DNA of 23,434 nt from assembly GCA_028692275.1 (NCBI GenBank), contig JAQUXR010000034.1, positions 1 through 23,434 on the forward strand. Reading direction: 5' to 3'. The stretch comes from Frisingicoccus sp009929615 (GTDB lineage: Bacteria > Bacillota > Clostridia > Lachnospirales > Lachnospiraceae). The notes beneath the pieces are model-generated. The model made no database searches and had not been told where the DNA came from. It saw nothing but the letters and a program-made list of their open reading frames with translations. Positions 1 to 7,521 of the stretch are shown in pieces (the first letter of the stretch is position 1; every line of letters begins with the position of its first letter). A program made the translations under genes and the position numbers.

Positions 1-24
1 AATCCCCCTGTGGTTTATATACAT

Positions 25-33
25 ATTGTACCA
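25..33 (-). promoter_or_regulatory. Possible extended -10 promoter reading out of the window
   Basis: On the minus strand this 84-base gap after the adhesin-like gene contains TGGTACAAT, an extended -10 element, but no good -35. Further along, at bases 4-8, is an AGGGG stretch that could be the ribosome site of a minus-strand gene starting outside the window. Apart from AT-richness nothing else is visible here. Weak call. Confidence 0.25.
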
Positions 34-84
34 TGTAAGCAAGTAAAAAAATAGTATTAGGAAAGCATTTACAACTATTATCTT

Positions 85-903
85 TTAATTGCTAATTGCA
101 ATATCAAGGACTTTTTCAGCAGCTTCGGTTACTGTTTTTCCAATACTTCCTATCGTACTCGGTATAAGAATATTGTAAGGTCCTTTATCATTGCCACCTG
201 GGAACTCAAAAGTTACCGTTTCCTTTGGCTCATCAATCTTATCCATATCCAGCTTCACTTCAAATTTAAAAGCACCTTCAATATCTTTCAACGTTTCCCC
301 TGGCACCGGGGTCAGAAAGGTATCATAAAAAGAAAAGGTCATTAAATTATTCGCATCAATCTCATACGTACCGACCTGGTCATTGGTCAATGACAGCACA
401 GCTCCGGAGGTGAAAAATCCCTTAAGAACTGATGGTAACTGATATGTAATCTCATCTTCGGAAGATGTCGGACGATTTGTATTATCAATTTTATAATTTA
501 TGGTAAGTGTTAATGTATCTTCCGGCGTATAATAGTTGTCTCCAAATCCATCTGTAGCTGCCTCCGGACTTAATTCAACGCTTAAACTTCCATTCGGCTT
601 AACAATATTCTCCAACTGTTTTTTTTCTGTCCATCTCGGCTGAGGTTCATTAAAACTTTCCGGTGTCAGAGTTTCCGACGCCTCTTCTAATGTCTCCTCA
701 ACGCTGCTTTCAACAGATTCTTTGCGCTCTGTCTCTTTACTTTCTGTTGATTCATCTGTCTCTTCTTTTGTCTCTGTTATTGTATTCGTAGTGTTGGATT
801 CCTCTGTCTTATCTTCTGCTGAAACAAGAATTGAACTTCCCATCATCACGAATATAAGAAGAAATGCCAGACATCTTTTTATCCCCTGCATTCTTTTTCT
901 CAT
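85..903 (-). CDS. Secreted adhesin-like protein, short form
   Basis: Predicted 272-residue secreted protein. I place the start at the ATG at 903 because AGGGAGGAC lies just upstream; a longer reading from 957 would add 18 residues with no ribosome site. Residues 1-30 form a signal peptide (basic MRKRMQGIKR, a hydrophobic stretch, then SILVSA). Residues 31-80 are a low-complexity Ser/Thr/Glu linker. The rest is beta-rich (PEDTLTLTINYKI, then TYQLPSVLKGFF), resembling the first Ig-like domain of Gram-positive surface adhesins; this is a resemblance only. Such adhesins normally run on through further repeats to an LPXTG anchor and a membrane tail. Here the protein stops after one domain with neither, so it may be a released protein or a truncated adhesin. 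It has its own promoter at 943-971 and lies downstream of the thrS terminator. Ligand unknown. Confidence 0.6.
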   Translation of the reverse strand: MRKRMQGIKRCLAFLLIFVMMGSSILVSAEDKTEESNTTNTITETKEETDESTESKETERKESVESSVEETLEEASETLTPESFNEPQPRWTEKKQLENIVKPNGSLSVELSPEAATDGFGDNYYTPEDTLTLTINYKIDNTNRPTSSEDEITYQLPSVLKGFFTSGAVLSLTNDQVGTYEIDANNLMTFSFYDTFLTPVPGETLKDIEGAFKFEVKLDMDKIDEPKETVTFEFPGGNDKGPYNILIPSTIGSIGKTVTEAAEKVLDIAISN

Positions 904-942
904 CGTAATTTTGTCCTCCCTGATTAAATGTAAATCTACTAT

Positions 943-971
943 ATTGTAACGCACCATCCTCTTTTTTTCAA
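943..971 (-). promoter_or_regulatory. Sigma-A-type promoter of the adhesin-like gene
   Basis: Minus-strand TTGAAA (966-971), 17-bp spacer, TACAAT (943-948): 5/6 matches at each element. It lies about 40 bases before the start codon at 903. Confidence 0.65.
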
Positions 972-989
972 ATTAATTTCCTGTCGAGC

Positions 990-1052
990 AAAAAAGCCCC
1001 CTGTTCCGGGCTCATGCGTTTTGTCGCTTTTCCCGAATACAGAGGGCTTTTT
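990..1052 (-). terminator. Intrinsic terminator after thrS
   Basis: On the minus strand GCCCTCTGT pairs with ACAGGGGGC (one G-U pair) around a 34-base loop that contains an inner GGG/CCC stem, followed by TTTTTT. An A-run precedes the stem, so it would also work for plus-strand transcripts. It starts 10 bases after the thrS stop codon. Confidence 0.85.
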
Positions 1053-1061
1053 GAATTTATT

Positions 1062-2987
1062 TTATGCCTCTTCTTCAACCACTCGAATCTCTTTTGAAGC
1101 CACTTCTTCTTTTATAGCCTCAATAAAGCTCTGAAGTTCTTTCTGACCCTCATCCCCTTTAAAACGGCTGCGTACAGAAACGACTCTGTCCTCTTCTTCT
1201 TTTGCTCCAACAACAAGCATGTAAGGAATCTTCTGAAGTCTTGCCTCACGAATCTTATAACCAATCTTCTCGGCACGGGTATCTACTTCGGCACGAATAC
1301 CGGACTCTTTTAACTGAGCCAGTACTTCTTCCGCATAATCCATGTATTTATCAGAAATCGGCAGAACTTTTACCTGAACAGGTGCAAGCCATGTAGGGAA
1401 TGCTCCTGCAAAATGCTCGATAAGAATACCGATAAAACGTTCAACAGAGCCAAAAGCTACACGGTGAATCATAATCGGACGATGTTTCTTACCATCCTGA
1501 GCGATGTATTCGAGTTCGAAACGCTGTGGAAGCTGGAAATCGAGCTGAATAGTTCCACACTGCCATGTTCTTCCAATAGAATCTTCCAGATGGAAATCAA
1601 TCTTAGGACCGTAGAAAGCACCATCGCCTTCGTTAATAACATAGTCTAATCCCAAATCATCAAGAGCACCCTGAAGTCCTTCTGTAGCCATCTTCCAATC
1701 TTCATCACTACCCATAGAATCTTCCGGTCTTGTCGAAAGTTCTACATGATATTTAAATCCAAATAACTGGTATACTTCATCAATCAATCTGGCAACGCCT
1801 TTAATCTCATCGCGAATCTGCTCCGGTGTCATGAAAATATGAGCATCATCCTGTGTAAAGCAGCGAACACGCATCAGGCCGTGAAGCTGACCGGATTTCT
1901 CATGGCGATGAACCAGACCAAGTTCACCCATACGAAGTGGTAAATCTCTATAGGAACGTGGTTCTGCCTGATATGCCAGAATTCCACCAGGGCAATTCAT
2001 AGGCTTAATAGCAAAGTCGGTCTCATCAATAACCGTTGTATACATATTCTCTTTATAATGGTCCCAATGTCCTGATGTTTCCCAAAGATGACGGCTCAGC
2101 ATAATCGGTGTAGAAATCTCTACATAACCTGCTTTTGTATGAATATCTCTCCAGTAATCCAGTAAGAGATTTTTCAAAATCATACCCTTTGGAAGGAAGA
2201 ATGGGAATCCAGGTCCTTCTTCACGCATCATAAACAAGCCCAGTTCCTTACCAAGTTTACGATGATCACGTTTCTTAGCCTCTTCGATACGCTCCAGATG
2301 GATGTCCAAATCTGCTTTCTTTGTAAATGCTGTACCATAAATACGAGTCAGCATCTTGTTCTTTTCACTTCCTCGCCAGTAAGCACCTGCAAGGCTTGTC
2401 AATTTAAAAGCTTTTACCGGTTTTGTTGTCATCAGATGAGGGCCTGCACAGAGGTCAACGAATTCACCCTGTTCATAGAAACTGATTTCAGCATCTTCCG
2501 GAAGGTCTTCAATTAATTCAACTTTATAAGGTTCTTCTTTTTCTTTAAAAAATGCTATAGCATCCGCTCTGCTCTTTGTAAAACGTGTGATTGGAAGGGC
2601 TTCCTTAACAACCTTCTTCATCTCAGCTTCGATTTTCTCTAAGTCATCACTTGTCAATGGCACATCACTGTCGATATCATAGTAAAATCCATCAGCAATA
2701 GAAGGTCCGATAGCCAGTTTGGCATTTGGATAGAGACGCTTAATCGCCTGAGCCATAATATGAGATGTGGTATGACGGAAAGCCGCAGCTCCTCCCTCTG
2801 TATCAAATGTTAAAATATTTAAATCGCAGTCGTTATCAATCACTGTACGAAGGTCTACAACCTCACCGTTTAATTCTCCGGCACAGGCAACTCTTGCCAG
2901 TCCTTCTGAAATATCTTTTGCAATGTCAATGACAGCCATAGGCTGTGCATACTCTTTCACAGAGCCATCTTTTAATGTTACTTTCAT
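1062..2987 (-). CDS. thrS: Threonyl-tRNA synthetase
   Basis: Charges tRNA-Thr with threonine using ATP in the cytoplasm. At 641 residues it has the full bacterial length. Order: N-terminal TGS domain (about 1-62); editing domain with the HxxxH pair (HTTSHIM, near residue 75) and the downstream CAGPH motif that together form the site clearing Ser-tRNA-Thr; class II catalytic core with MNCPGG (zinc Cys), the motif 2 region (GLMRVRCFTQDDAHIF) and motif 3 (HRVAFGSVERFIGIL); C-terminal anticodon-binding domain (about 540-635). All key residues look intact. The ATG at 2987 is preceded by AAAGGAGA. The gene is single, between a T-box leader and an intrinsic terminator, and so is expected to be induced when uncharged tRNA-Thr accumulates. 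Confidence 0.98.
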   Translation of the reverse strand: MKVTLKDGSVKEYAQPMAVIDIAKDISEGLARVACAGELNGEVVDLRTVIDNDCDLNILTFDTEGGAAAFRHTTSHIMAQAIKRLYPNAKLAIGPSIADGFYYDIDSDVPLTSDDLEKIEAEMKKVVKEALPITRFTKSRADAIAFFKEKEEPYKVELIEDLPEDAEISFYEQGEFVDLCAGPHLMTTKPVKAFKLTSLAGAYWRGSEKNKMLTRIYGTAFTKKADLDIHLERIEEAKKRDHRKLGKELGLFMMREEGPGFPFFLPKGMILKNLLLDYWRDIHTKAGYVEISTPIMLSRHLWETSGHWDHYKENMYTTVIDETDFAIKPMNCPGGILAYQAEPRSYRDLPLRMGELGLVHRHEKSGQLHGLMRVRCFTQDDAHIFMTPEQIRDEIKGVARLIDEVYQLFGFKYHVELSTRPEDSMGSDEDWKMATEGLQGALDDLGLDYVINEGDGAFYGPKIDFHLEDSIGRTWQCGTIQLDFQLPQRFELEYIAQDGKKHRPIMIHRVAFGSVERFIGILIEHFAGAFPTWLAPVQVKVLPISDKYMDYAEEVLAQLKESGIRAEVDTRAEKIGYKIREARLQKIPYMLVVGAKEEEDRVVSVRSRFKGDEGQKELQSFIEAIKEEVASKEIRVVEEEA

Positions 2988-3049
2988 TGTTCTTTCTCCT
3001 TTCGCTTACTCTTTATCATTAATTCAGACTATCCGATAAAAAAGGATAT

Positions 3050-3284
3050 AAAAAAAGTCCTCTTTCTATCTTCTGTCTGATAGAAAGGGACGAGTAATCT
3101 CGCGGTTCCACCCTTTTTGTTTCGCATCTGATGCGACAACCCACTTCATTAAAGACGATAACGGAATCACCGGACTTGATCAGAGCCACTCCGAGGTAGT
3201 TTTCAGACACTTCCCAACAGGACACTTCCAGCATACGGTCCCTCTCTGTGATGTTTCATATCTTACTCTTCTCATCTACGCGTT
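3050..3284 (-). ncRNA. T-box leader (threonine) of thrS
   Basis: Minus-strand leader between the thrS promoter and gene. The invariant T-box AAGGGTGGAACCGCGA lies at 3100-3115. The terminator stem (3057-3070 with 3079-3091, one bulged base) is followed by a run of T. The stem I base is CAGAG/CTCTG (3244-3248 with 3181-3185). On the 3' side of stem I the sequence reads ACTACC (3195-3200); both triplets are Thr codons, and ACC at 3195-3197 is my preferred specifier. Uncharged tRNA-Thr should bind the specifier and the antiterminator and allow read-through. An apparent 71-codon reading frame inside it is not a gene. Confidence 0.95.
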
Positions 3285-3290
3285 GGTTTC

Positions 3291-3319
3291 ATTATAATCT
3301 TATGAAAAATCCTTGTCAA
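3291..3319 (-). promoter_or_regulatory. Consensus sigma-A promoter of thrS
   Basis: Minus-strand TTGACA (3314-3319), 17-bp spacer, TATAAT (3291-3296): full match to consensus. The predicted start is near 3284, at the head of the T-box leader. Its -35 hexamer overlaps that of the divergent plus-strand promoter. Confidence 0.9.
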
Positions 3320-3341
3320 GACGAAGTTTCTATGCTATTCT
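3313..3341 (+). promoter_or_regulatory. Divergent promoter of the hydrolase-sdpR-sdpI operon
   Basis: Plus-strand TTGTCA (3313-3318), 17-bp spacer, TATTCT (3336-3341). The predicted start, near 3348, falls inside the 3343-3380 palindrome, so a bound repressor would block it. The -35 overlaps the thrS -35 on the other strand. Confidence 0.6.
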
Positions 3342-3342
3342 G

Positions 3343-3380
3343 AATTTAGACATTTAGACAGTTGTCTAAATATCTAAATT
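3343..3380. promoter_or_regulatory. 38-bp palindromic operator candidate
   Basis: Two arms separated by GT: TTTAGACATTTAGACA (3345-3360) and TGTCTAAATATCTAAA (3363-3378) are inverse complements at 15 of 16 positions, and the symmetry extends two more bases on each side. Each arm holds two TTTAGA-type half-sites. Position over the predicted transcript start, and an ArsR-type gene in the same operon, make it the likely autorepression site. That assignment is inference. Confidence 0.75.
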
Positions 3381-3412
3381 ATAATTATCGAATTAAGAAA
3401 GGATGTGTCATT

Positions 3413-4453
3413 ATGAAAAAAAGAATGCTCGGTTTGCTCCTTATAGGCAGTATTATCTTAGCCTCTGCAGGATGTTCCTCTGCCCCGACTGCTACAACAG
3501 CTGCTGAAACAGAATCCAGTGATTTAACCGAAAGCTTAACAGAAATAGATCTAGCCCTTCCTGTAGCCGGCCATGAGGGCTGGGAACTTCCCGGAACTCT
3601 GACACTGCCTGAGGGTGATGGACCATTCCCTGCCGTTGTTCTTGTCCATGGTTCCGGTCCGAATGACAGAGACGAAACCATATACCAGAACAAGCCCTTC
3701 AGAGACCTGGCCAATACCCTGGCACAAAAGGGTATTGCAGTTTACCGTTACGATAAACGAACCAATATTTACGGTCAGGACATGGTTTCTGATATTAATT
3801 TGACTTTGGAAGATGAAACAGTCATTGATGCTGCAAATGCCCTGGCACTTTTAAAGGAACAGCCGGATATTGACTCCTCACGGATATTTGTTCTTGGACA
3901 CAGCCTTGGCGGAGATGCTCTTCCGAGAATTAATCAGTTATTGGCAGATTCAGGTAATACCGCTGCCGGCTATATCTTTTTTGCCGCCCCTGCCAGACAG
4001 CTTTCCGATATTATGCGTGAACAGTACGACTATATCTACTCTCTCATGCCGGTCTTAACCAATGACCAGCAGGCTCAGAAAGAAGAAGCTTATAGCCAGT
4101 TAGACCGCTTGCAGGAATTGGATTCACTGGACGACTCCAAGCCTATCCTCGGCGCCTATCCTGCTTATTGGAAATACCTTCGCGGTTATGATCAGGTTCA
4201 GACAGCCGACGCTATTACGTCACCTTGTCTTGTGCTTCAGGGCGAAGAAGATTATCAGGTTACCATGGAGGATTTTAATATCTGGAAAGGCGCCTATGGC
4301 GACCGTGAAAACTGGACCTTTAAATCCTATGCCGGTCTGACGCATCTTTTCACCCCTGGTAAAAAGGAAAATGCTTCTGCCGCCTATTTGAAAGCCCAGA
4401 CAGTTGACACCCGGGTCATAGCAGATATTGCAGATTTTATTACAACTCACTAA
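3413..4453 (+). CDS. Lipoprotein alpha/beta hydrolase
   Basis: Predicted 346-residue membrane-anchored serine hydrolase facing outward. The start is the ATG at 3413, 9 bases after AGAAAGGA; a reading from 3362 would overlap the operator. The signal peptide ends in a lipobox (LASAG then Cys21), followed by a Thr/Ser/Glu linker. The alpha/beta hydrolase fold starts near residue 50: oxyanion region VLVHGSGPNDRD (76-87), nucleophile elbow GHSLGG (Ser164), probable acid Asp280 in GEEDYQV, and His311 in GLTHLF. The triad is therefore complete. The family covers esterases, acyl-thioesterases and peptidase-like enzymes; the substrate cannot be read from sequence. It is first in an operon with an SdpR-like repressor and an SdpI-like protein, which suggests a role in envelope stress or resistance (inference). 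Confidence 0.85.
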   Translation: MKKRMLGLLLIGSIILASAGCSSAPTATTAAETESSDLTESLTEIDLALPVAGHEGWELPGTLTLPEGDGPFPAVVLVHGSGPNDRDETIYQNKPFRDLANTLAQKGIAVYRYDKRTNIYGQDMVSDINLTLEDETVIDAANALALLKEQPDIDSSRIFVLGHSLGGDALPRINQLLADSGNTAAGYIFFAAPARQLSDIMREQYDYIYSLMPVLTNDQQAQKEEAYSQLDRLQELDSLDDSKPILGAYPAYWKYLRGYDQVQTADAITSPCLVLQGEEDYQVTMEDFNIWKGAYGDRENWTFKSYAGLTHLFTPGKKENASAAYLKAQTVDTRVIADIADFITTH

Positions 4454-4477
4454 GGAAGCATCAAAGGAGGACTATCT

Positions 4478-4771
4478 ATGAACGATGCATTTAAAGCCCT
4501 GGCCGACCCAACCCGTCGCCAGATGCTCAAGCTTCTTCAGGAAAAAGAAATGTCTGCCGGGGAAATTGCCCAATGTTTTAATATGACTAAGCCATCTATA
4601 AGCCACCATTTAAATGTTTTAAAAAATTGTGGCCTTGTGCTGGATGAACGTCAGGGCCAAAATATTATTTACAGTCTGAATATAACCGTTTTTCAGGATT
4701 TAATCCGCTGGTTTTTTGATTTCCGTCAGGTGGAACCATCTGACGATTCTATGAATGACAAGGAGAATTGA
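4478..4771 (+). CDS. sdpR: ArsR-family repressor, SdpR-like
   Basis: A 97-residue winged helix-turn-helix repressor. It opens with the ArsR signature ALADPTRRQMLKLL; the recognition region is AGEIAQCFNMTKPSISHHL (about 28-46) and the wing is near ERQGQNIIYSL. The metal-binding CxC box of metal-sensing ArsR proteins is absent from the region before the recognition helix (KEMSAGEIA), so metal sensing is unlikely. The next gene codes for an SdpI-like protein. In Bacillus subtilis SdpR represses the sdpRI operon and is released when SdpI senses the SdpC toxin; the pairing here suggests the same logic. AAAGGAGG precedes the ATG by 7 bases. The likely target is the palindrome at 3343-3380. Confidence 0.88.
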   Translation: MNDAFKALADPTRRQMLKLLQEKEMSAGEIAQCFNMTKPSISHHLNVLKNCGLVLDERQGQNIIYSLNITVFQDLIRWFFDFRQVEPSDDSMNDKEN

Positions 4772-4772
4772 A

Positions 4773-5423
4773 ATGAAGAAGATATTTACTAAAACCGCAC
4801 TTATATTACTTATTATTGCCGTTGTCTCTTTTATCGGCCATCTGTTTATCTATTCCAAATTGCCTGCACAGATACCGATCCAATGGGGTTCTGACGGTTC
4901 AGTGAATTCTTACGGTGAAAAATATATGGATTTAGTTCTGGCCGGAATTCCTATCGGAATTATAATCCTGATGTCAGTTTCGCCTCATATGGACCCCCGA
5001 AAAGCAAGTTATCTCAAGCATGCCGGGGCCTATAATATCCTTATGATTGGTGTTTCTCTATTACTGGTTGCCTGCAGCTGGCTCAGTGCTTTAGCTGCTT
5101 TAGGATATAATGTAAACATACAGACACTTGTCCCTGTAGCTGTCGGAATCCTTTTTATCGTCATTGGCAATCGAATGCCTCAGATTCGCTCAAACTACTT
5201 CTTCGGCATCAAAACACCATGGACTTTAGAGAATCCCGATGTCTGGCGCAAAACCCATAAATTCGGCGGCATCCTGTTCTGTATGATTGGTATTGTTTTT
5301 ATCGTTGTGGCTTTTTTACCATACAAAGCCCTCACCAGTATTATTATAGCACCATTTATTATCGGTTCCGTTGTTCTTATGTACCTCTATTCCTATATCA
5401 TCTATAAAAAAATAAAGGCTTAG
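4773..5423 (+). CDS. sdpI: SdpI-family membrane protein
   Basis: A 216-residue polytopic membrane protein. The start is the ATG at 4773, one base after the repressor stop codon, with AAGGAGA in the end of the repressor gene. Predicted membrane segments lie near residues 8-28, 50-66, 86-108, 117-134, 167-185 and 190-210. The N-terminal part matches the DUF1648 pattern (LPAQIPIQWGSDGSVNSYG); the C-terminal part has the SdpI signature NRMPQIRSNYFFGIKTPW with NPDVWRKTH following. Known SdpI confers immunity to the SdpC toxin and acts as the signal-transducing partner of SdpR. No SdpABC toxin genes are visible here, so it may protect against toxins from other cells or sense envelope damage (inference). 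Confidence 0.9.
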   Translation: MKKIFTKTALILLIIAVVSFIGHLFIYSKLPAQIPIQWGSDGSVNSYGEKYMDLVLAGIPIGIIILMSVSPHMDPRKASYLKHAGAYNILMIGVSLLLVACSWLSALAALGYNVNIQTLVPVAVGILFIVIGNRMPQIRSNYFFGIKTPWTLENPDVWRKTHKFGGILFCMIGIVFIVVAFLPYKALTSIIIAPFIIGSVVLMYLYSYIIYKKIKA

Positions 5424-5430
5424 ATATTTA

Positions 5431-5463
5431 AAACCGTGGACGAATTATCTTCATCCACGGTTT
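5431..5463. terminator. Terminator between convergent genes
   Basis: AAACCGTGGA (5431-5440) pairs with TCCACGGTTT (5454-5463), with an inner GAA/TTC stem. Short T-rich tracts follow on both strands, so it probably serves both the sdpI operon and the convergent hydrolase. Confidence 0.75.
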
Positions 5464-5471
5464 CTTATATG

Positions 5472-6149
5472 TTATTCTAAAAATTCTTTAACCGCTCGGT
5501 TAAAAGCTCCCGGATTCTTCGCCGCAATAAAATGATTGCCCTGAATAAATTTCAGAACGGCATTTGGCAGACTTTCAAAAATCAGCCGCGTGTGGGACTC
5601 CTTAATCATGTCCTTTGTACCTGCTATAACCAGAGTTCTTATCTCTAGTTTCCCCAATTCCCGGGGATTGATGTTTGGCTGGTCATGCATCAGACCGAGC
5701 ATCTCTGCTTTTTTCCCGGCTGTAGAGCTCTTTCCCGCCAGATAATGATTTATCCCGTAGGCAATTTCAATTGGAATCTGTACCGAAGCTTTCACACCAC
5801 CTGTATCTAAATCAGCTCCATTTAAAATCAAACGCTCTACCCGCTCCGGATATTTTAATGCCAAAAGCAATGCAACATTGGCCCCATCTGAAAATCCAAG
5901 AATATGAGCTTTATCAATGCCTCTTTCATCCATGAAATCATGTAAATCCTCTGCAAACTGAACTAATGTGAATTCAGCTGTTCCCCTCGGTGAAAAGCCA
6001 TGTCCCCGGGTATCCACTGCAATTACCCGGTAAAATTTAGAGAAGAATTTTATCTGATGAAAAAAATAGGCACTGCTTTCGTTATTCCCATGAAGAAGAA
6101 TAAGGGGATAACCACTCCCTTCTTCCCTGTAATGAAGATGTATATCCAT
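5472..6149 (-). CDS. Cytoplasmic alpha/beta hydrolase
   Basis: A 225-residue alpha/beta hydrolase with no signal peptide or membrane segment. I chose the ATG at 6149, 6 bases after GCGGGTGAT; an in-frame GTG at 6158 would add three residues. Motifs: oxyanion LILLHGNNES (17-26), VDTRGHG (45-51), nucleophile elbow GFSDGA (Ser87), acid Asp180 in AGTKD, and His206 in GNHF. The triad is complete and the cap region (about 110-160) is small. The family is broad (esterases, lactonases, haloperoxidase-like enzymes), and the substrate is unknown. It is a lone gene, converging on the sdpI operon; the transporter-operon terminator lies just upstream, and I see no clear promoter in the short gap. Confidence 0.85.
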   Translation of the reverse strand: MDIHLHYREEGSGYPLILLHGNNESSAYFFHQIKFFSKFYRVIAVDTRGHGFSPRGTAEFTLVQFAEDLHDFMDERGIDKAHILGFSDGANVALLLALKYPERVERLILNGADLDTGGVKASVQIPIEIAYGINHYLAGKSSTAGKKAEMLGLMHDQPNINPRELGKLEIRTLVIAGTKDMIKESHTRLIFESLPNAVLKFIQGNHFIAAKNPGAFNRAVKEFLE

Positions 6150-6195
6150 ATGTATCACCCGCTCTGTTTTTCTTCCATTCTATCACTATATACCT

Positions 6196-6225
6196 AAAAA
6201 GGCACGTCAATTAACTGACGTGCCT
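6196..6225 (-). terminator. Terminator of the ABC transporter operon
   Basis: Perfect 10-bp stem AGGCACGTCA/TGACGTGCCT with a 6-base loop (6200-6225), followed on the minus strand by TTTT. It starts 13 bases after the stop codon of the cytidylate-kinase-like gene. Confidence 0.88.
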
Positions 6226-6238
6226 CTAATTTCTCTGA

Positions 6239-6847
6239 TTACTTGATTTTCTCAGCCTGAAACGCTTTTACAGCCGCTTCCAGAAGGTCTACAGAGCCCT
6301 GCAGTCCATAGGCACCACGATTTATGATTAAATCTTTGCCATCCGAACGACTCCACCTTCCTTTGGAATAATAGTTGTAATAAGCATTTCGCTCCGTATC
6401 CATCCGTTTTACCAGCTTTGCAGCTGCTTCCGGAGTAATACCATGTTTTTTCGCTATTAAGTCGGCCCTTGCTTCAAAAGGTGCACCAATCAATACTTTC
6501 ATACAATTGGTTTCATCTTTTAAAATATAGTCTGCAAGACGTCCAATAATGATACAGGATTCTCTCTCAGCCAGCAGGCGTATAACCTTTGACTGAGCTT
6601 TAAACACCTTGTCATTGTTCGTTCCCGGATCTGTGCGAAATGGCATATAGGATGCAAGAAAATGATTTGTAACCGCTTCATCCGCACTTGCTACCGTCTT
6701 CTCTTCCAGACCGCTTTCTTTTGCTGCCATCAGAATCAAATCTTTATCATAAAGTTTAATACCCAAGCGTTCCGAAAGTTCCTTGCCAATCTCATGGCCC
6801 TCACTTCCGAATTCACGGCAAATTGTAATTATAAAATTTCCAGCCAT
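6239..6847 (-). CDS. Cytidylate-kinase-like protein
   Basis: A 202-residue soluble protein of the cytidylate-kinase-like family (P-loop NTPase superfamily). The N-terminal ITICREFGSEGHEIGKEL carries the family's form of the P-loop; it lacks a classical GKS/T. LYDKDLI and IIGRLADYIL match other conserved blocks, as does the C-terminal half with paired Arg residues (KRMDTERNAYYNYY). Members are widespread in Clostridia, but their substrate has not been established to my knowledge; it need not be CMP. The ATG at 6847 follows AAGGGG at a suitable distance and lies 23 bases after the second permease stop codon. It is the last gene of the amino-acid importer operon before a terminator, so co-expression is likely. 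A link to transport is not obvious. Confidence 0.8.
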   Translation of the reverse strand: MAGNFIITICREFGSEGHEIGKELSERLGIKLYDKDLILMAAKESGLEEKTVASADEAVTNHFLASYMPFRTDPGTNNDKVFKAQSKVIRLLAERESCIIIGRLADYILKDETNCMKVLIGAPFEARADLIAKKHGITPEAAAKLVKRMDTERNAYYNYYSKGRWSRSDGKDLIINRGAYGLQGSVDLLEAAVKAFQAEKIK

Positions 6848-6870
6848 CTCCTGTTCCCCTTTCCCTTACG

Positions 6871-7521
6871 CTAAGCAACTGCCAGATGTTTCTGATAGGA
6901 ACGAACACCACAGGACAATATGAAATTCAGTACAAAATATGTCAATAATACAAATCCATACAATGCAATAATCTGTGTAATGCCCGTTGCTGAACCAAGA
7001 ACAACCGAACTGTTACGCATAAATTCATGAATATCTACAGCCTTCAGATAAGACGTATCTTTGATAATTGTCGTACACTGGGATAACAGTGCCGGAATAA
7101 TCATTTTAAAAGCCTGTGGCAGAATAATGTGCCACATCGTCTGAAGGAAACTAAATCCCTGAGAAGCTGCACCTTCAAACTGTCCTTTTGGAATGGCATT
7201 TAAACCGCCTCGGACAATCTCGGCTACAACTGCCGATGTAAAAAGGGTAAAGGCAAGAATACTGATGATGACAGCATTTCCTTTAAGGGTAAAACGCAAA
7301 AGAAGAATCCATAAAAGGTTGGGCGTACACCGGAACAGCTCAATATACGCTGAAGCGAATACTGAAAGGAAACGCCATTTTCCACGGCAGTAATTTCGGA
7401 ACATTGCAAGCACCGTTCCAAAAATAACACTTAAAAATGCTGTGGCCAGAGAAATGACAATCGTCATTCCCAATCCATTTAACATAAAGATAAGATTGGC
7501 CTTTGAAAAAATTTCTCCCAT
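6871..7521 (-). CDS. Polar amino-acid ABC transporter permease (second)
   Basis: A 216-residue inner-membrane permease of the HisM/GlnP type, with about five hydrophobic segments. The EAA loop that contacts the ATPase is seen as EGAASQGFSFLQTMWHIILPQ (about 130-150). A short N-terminal tail and the typical IELFRCTPNLLWILLL block (about 62-77) fit amino-acid permeases. Its ATG comes directly after the TAA of the first permease (TAAATG), so the two are translationally coupled and expected to form a heterodimeric channel. The gene order ATPase, binding protein, permease, permease is that of glutamate importers of the gluABCD type, but the substrate is not proven. Confidence 0.92.
   Translation of the reverse strand: MGEIFSKANLIFMLNGLGMTIVISLATAFLSVIFGTVLAMFRNYCRGKWRFLSVFASAYIELFRCTPNLLWILLLRFTLKGNAVIISILAFTLFTSAVVAEIVRGGLNAIPKGQFEGAASQGFSFLQTMWHIILPQAFKMIIPALLSQCTTIIKDTSYLKAVDIHEFMRNSSVVLGSATGITQIIALYGFVLLTYFVLNFILSCGVRSYQKHLAVA

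Noticed and set aside
3198..3200. ACT as an alternative T-box specifier
   Set aside because: ACT and ACC are adjacent and both code for Thr; ACC is preferred, but the amino-acid assignment does not depend on the choice.
3019..3234. Open frame of 71 codons upstream of thrS on the minus strand
   Set aside because: It lies entirely within the T-box leader, including the T-box sequence and terminator stem, and has no good ribosome site.
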